Shown here: positions 4,145-5,954 of the stretch, in pieces
Numbering within the stretch: the stretch's first letter is position 1
How the letters are laid out: every line of letters starts with the position of its first letter
Source: an uncultured Oscillospiraceae bacterium
GTDB taxonomy: Bacteria > Bacillota > Clostridia > Oscillospirales > Oscillospiraceae
Direction: 5' to 3'
Length of the DNA: 5,954 bases
NCBI GenBank assembly: GCA_934660965.1
Contig: CAKUIM010000046.1
Span: 1 to 5,954 of the forward strand
The notes under the pieces: model-generated
Told to the model about the DNA's origin: nothing
Seen by the model: only the letters and a program-made list of their open reading frames with translations
Database searches by the model: none
Position numbers and translations under genes: made by a program

Positions 4145-5953
4145 TTACTCCTCGTCCAGCTTGAGCACCGCCATGAATGCCTCTGTAGGCATCTGCACCG
4201 TGCCAAGGCTACGCATCTTTTTCTTGCCCTCTTTCTGCTTTTCCAGCAGCTTCTTCTTCCGGGTGATGTCGCCGCCGTAGCACTTGGCCAGCACGTCCTT
4301 GCGCAGGGCTTTGATGGTCTCCCGGGCGATGACCTTGCCGCCGATGGCCGCCTGGATGGGCACCTCGAACATCTGGCGGGGGATGTTCTCCTTGAGCTTC
4401 TCGCAGATGCGCCGGGCCCGCTTATAGGCCTTCTCCCGGTGGGCGATGAAGGACAGGGCGTCCACCTGGTCGCCGTTGAGCAGCAGATCCACCTTCACAA
4501 GGTCGGAGGGGCGGTAGCCCTCCATCTCGTAGTCCAGGGAGGCATAGCCCCGGGTGCGGGCCTTGAGGGTGTCGAAAAAGTCGTAGATGATCTCGTTGAG
4601 GGGCATGAGGTAATGGATCTCCACCAGGTTGGTGTCCAGGTACTGCATGTCCTTGAACTCCCCGCGGCGGTCCTGGCACAGGGGCATGATGTTGCCCACA
4701 TAGTCCGGCGGGGCGATGATGGACACCTTCACATAGGGCTCCCGGGCCTGGGCAATGGAGCCGGGGTCGGGGTAGTTGTGGGGGTTATCCACCCGGAGCA
4801 CCGTGCCGTCGGTCTTGGTGACCTCGTAGATGACGGAGGGCAGGGTGGTGATGAGATCCAGATCGAACTCCCGCTCCAGCCGCTCCTGGATGATTTCCAT
4901 GTGGAGCATGCCCAGAAAGCCGCAGCGGAAGCCGAAGCCCAGGGCGATGGACGACTCGGGCTCGAAGGAGAGGGAGGCGTCGTTGAGCTGGAGCTTCTCC
5001 AGGGCGTCCCGCAGGTCAGGGTACTTGGAGCCGTCCTCGGTGTACACGCCGCAGTACACCATGGGCTGCACCGGCCGGTAGCCGGGCAGGGGCTCCGCCG
5101 TGGGGCGCTCCGCCTCGGTGATGGTGTCGCCCACCCGGGTGTCCTTCACGTTCTTGATGGAGGCGGTGAAATAGCCCACCTCGCCGGCGATGAGCTCGCC
5201 GGCCGCCTCCATGCCCAGCGGGTGGAGGTAGCCGCACTCAAGCACCGTGTGCCGGGAGCCGGAGGCCATCAGCTGCACCTCCATGCCCGGGCGGATGGCA
5301 CCCTCCATCACCCGGAAGTAGACGATGACGCCCAGATAGGGGTCATACTGGCTGTCGAAGATGAGGGCCTTGAGGGGGGCAGAGGGGTCTCCCTTGGGAG
5401 CGGGGACGTTGTGGACGATGTCCTCCAGCACCGCGCGGATGTTGACGCCCATCTTGGCGGAGATCTCGGGGGCGTCCATGGCAGGCAGGCCAATGATGTC
5501 CTCAATTTCGTGCTTGACCCGCACCGGGTCAGCGGCGGGCAAATCAATCTTGTTGAGGACGGGGCGGATCTCCAGGTCGTGATCCAGGGCCAGGTAGGTG
5601 TTGGCCAGGGTCTGGGCTTCCACGCCCTGGGCCGCGTCCACCACCAGCACCGCGCCCTCGCAGGCGGCCAGGGACCGGCTGACCTCGTAGTTGAAGTCCA
5701 CATGGCCCGGGGTGTCGATGAGGTTGAGATAATAGGTCTCGCCGTCGTCCGCCTGGTAGTTCATGCGCACCGCCCGGGCCTTGATGGTGATGCCCCGCTC
5801 CCGCTCCAGCTCCATATTGTCCAGCAGCTGGGACTCCATCTGCCGCTGCTCCACCGCGCCGCAGATCTCGATCATGCGGTCGGACAGCGTGGATTTGCCG
5901 TGGTCGATATGGGCAATAATTGAAAAGTTTCTGATTTTGCTCTGGTCTGTCAT
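4145..5953 (-). CDS. lepA: Elongation factor 4 (ribosome-associated GTPase LepA)
   Basis: LepA is a translational GTPase related to EF-G. It binds the ribosome and has been linked to back-translocation, translation under ionic stress and 30S assembly; its main job is still debated. The product has 602 residues, a full family length. GTPase motifs are all present: the P-loop AHIDHGKS (14-21), GIT with T56 (G2), DTPGH (80-84, with the catalytic His84), NKID (134-137) and SAK (165-167). Domain II spans about 190-280 and an EF-G-like domain III about 290-370, including GFGFRCGFLGMLHMEI (339-354). An EF-G domain V-like part lies near 405-480. The LepA-specific C-terminal domain ends with CYGGDITRKKKLLEKQKEG (558-576) and AFMAVLKLDEE. 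The ATG is one base from the window edge, so its ribosome binding site and promoter cannot be seen. The start is supported by the family-like MTDQSKIRNFSIIAHIDHG opening. The gene converges on the repeat cluster and has no terminator close to its stop. Confidence 0.97.
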   Translation of the reverse strand: MTDQSKIRNFSIIAHIDHGKSTLSDRMIEICGAVEQRQMESQLLDNMELERERGITIKARAVRMNYQADDGETYYLNLIDTPGHVDFNYEVSRSLAACEGAVLVVDAAQGVEAQTLANTYLALDHDLEIRPVLNKIDLPAADPVRVKHEIEDIIGLPAMDAPEISAKMGVNIRAVLEDIVHNVPAPKGDPSAPLKALIFDSQYDPYLGVIVYFRVMEGAIRPGMEVQLMASGSRHTVLECGYLHPLGMEAAGELIAGEVGYFTASIKNVKDTRVGDTITEAERPTAEPLPGYRPVQPMVYCGVYTEDGSKYPDLRDALEKLQLNDASLSFEPESSIALGFGFRCGFLGMLHMEIIQERLEREFDLDLITTLPSVIYEVTKTDGTVLRVDNPHNYPDPGSIAQAREPYVKVSIIAPPDYVGNIMPLCQDRRGEFKDMQYLDTNLVEIHYLMPLNEIIYDFFDTLKARTRGYASLDYEMEGYRPSDLVKVDLLLNGDQVDALSFIAHREKAYKRARRICEKLKENIPRQMFEVPIQAAIGGKVIARETIKALRKDVLAKCYGGDITRKKKLLEKQKEGKKKMRSLGTVQMPTEAFMAVLKLDEE

Positions 5954-5954
5954 A

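Noticed and set aside
4439..5923. 494-codon open frame on the plus strand opposite lepA
   Set aside because: It is antisense to a certain lepA gene, with a Gly/Val/His/Asp-rich composition and no recognisable domain or ribosome binding site.

Overview
The window is high-GC DNA with Shine-Dalgarno-led genes and Bacillota-type housekeeping proteins. LepA and PNPase match my memory of Bacillus and Clostridia sequences closely. The stretches between genes carry GC-rich palindromic repeats of a kind I associate with gut Clostridia of the Oscillospiraceae (Flavonifractor/Faecalibacterium-like). The family-level placement is an inference, because no rRNA or database match is available here.

Layout. 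Positions 1-60 hold a fragment of an intergenic repeat. A near-consensus sigma-A promoter (71-99) drives rpsO (222-488) through a leader of about 115 nt that can fold. A strong terminator follows at 521-553. A structured leader of about 145 nt then leads to pnp (698-2848), which ends at a strong hairpin (2878-2914). Converging on pnp from the minus strand is a small membrane protein gene (2932-3333) encoding a zinc ribbon plus a TM2 domain. Diverging from it across 116 AT-rich bases is a gene for a 60-residue ribbon-helix-helix protein (3450-3632), closed by a bidirectional terminator (3653-3691). About 390 bp (3720-4132) then hold no convincing gene but at least five related palindromic units in alternating orientation. 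The rest of the window is lepA on the minus strand (4145-5953), with its start codon one base from the window edge.

Function. rpsO and pnp form the widespread pair of ribosomal protein S15 and the RNA phosphorylase PNPase, whose expression is classically controlled after transcription. Both leaders here can form structures consistent with that. lepA encodes the ribosome-associated GTPase EF4. The TM2 and ribbon-helix-helix genes form a divergent pair with overlapping promoter elements and inverted repeats between them, so the small DNA-binding protein could control its neighbour, itself, or both.

I see no complete new defence, mobile or biosynthetic system. The least ordinary material is the alternating repeat cluster, whose units show compensatory base changes, and the divergent TM2/ribbon-helix-helix control region.
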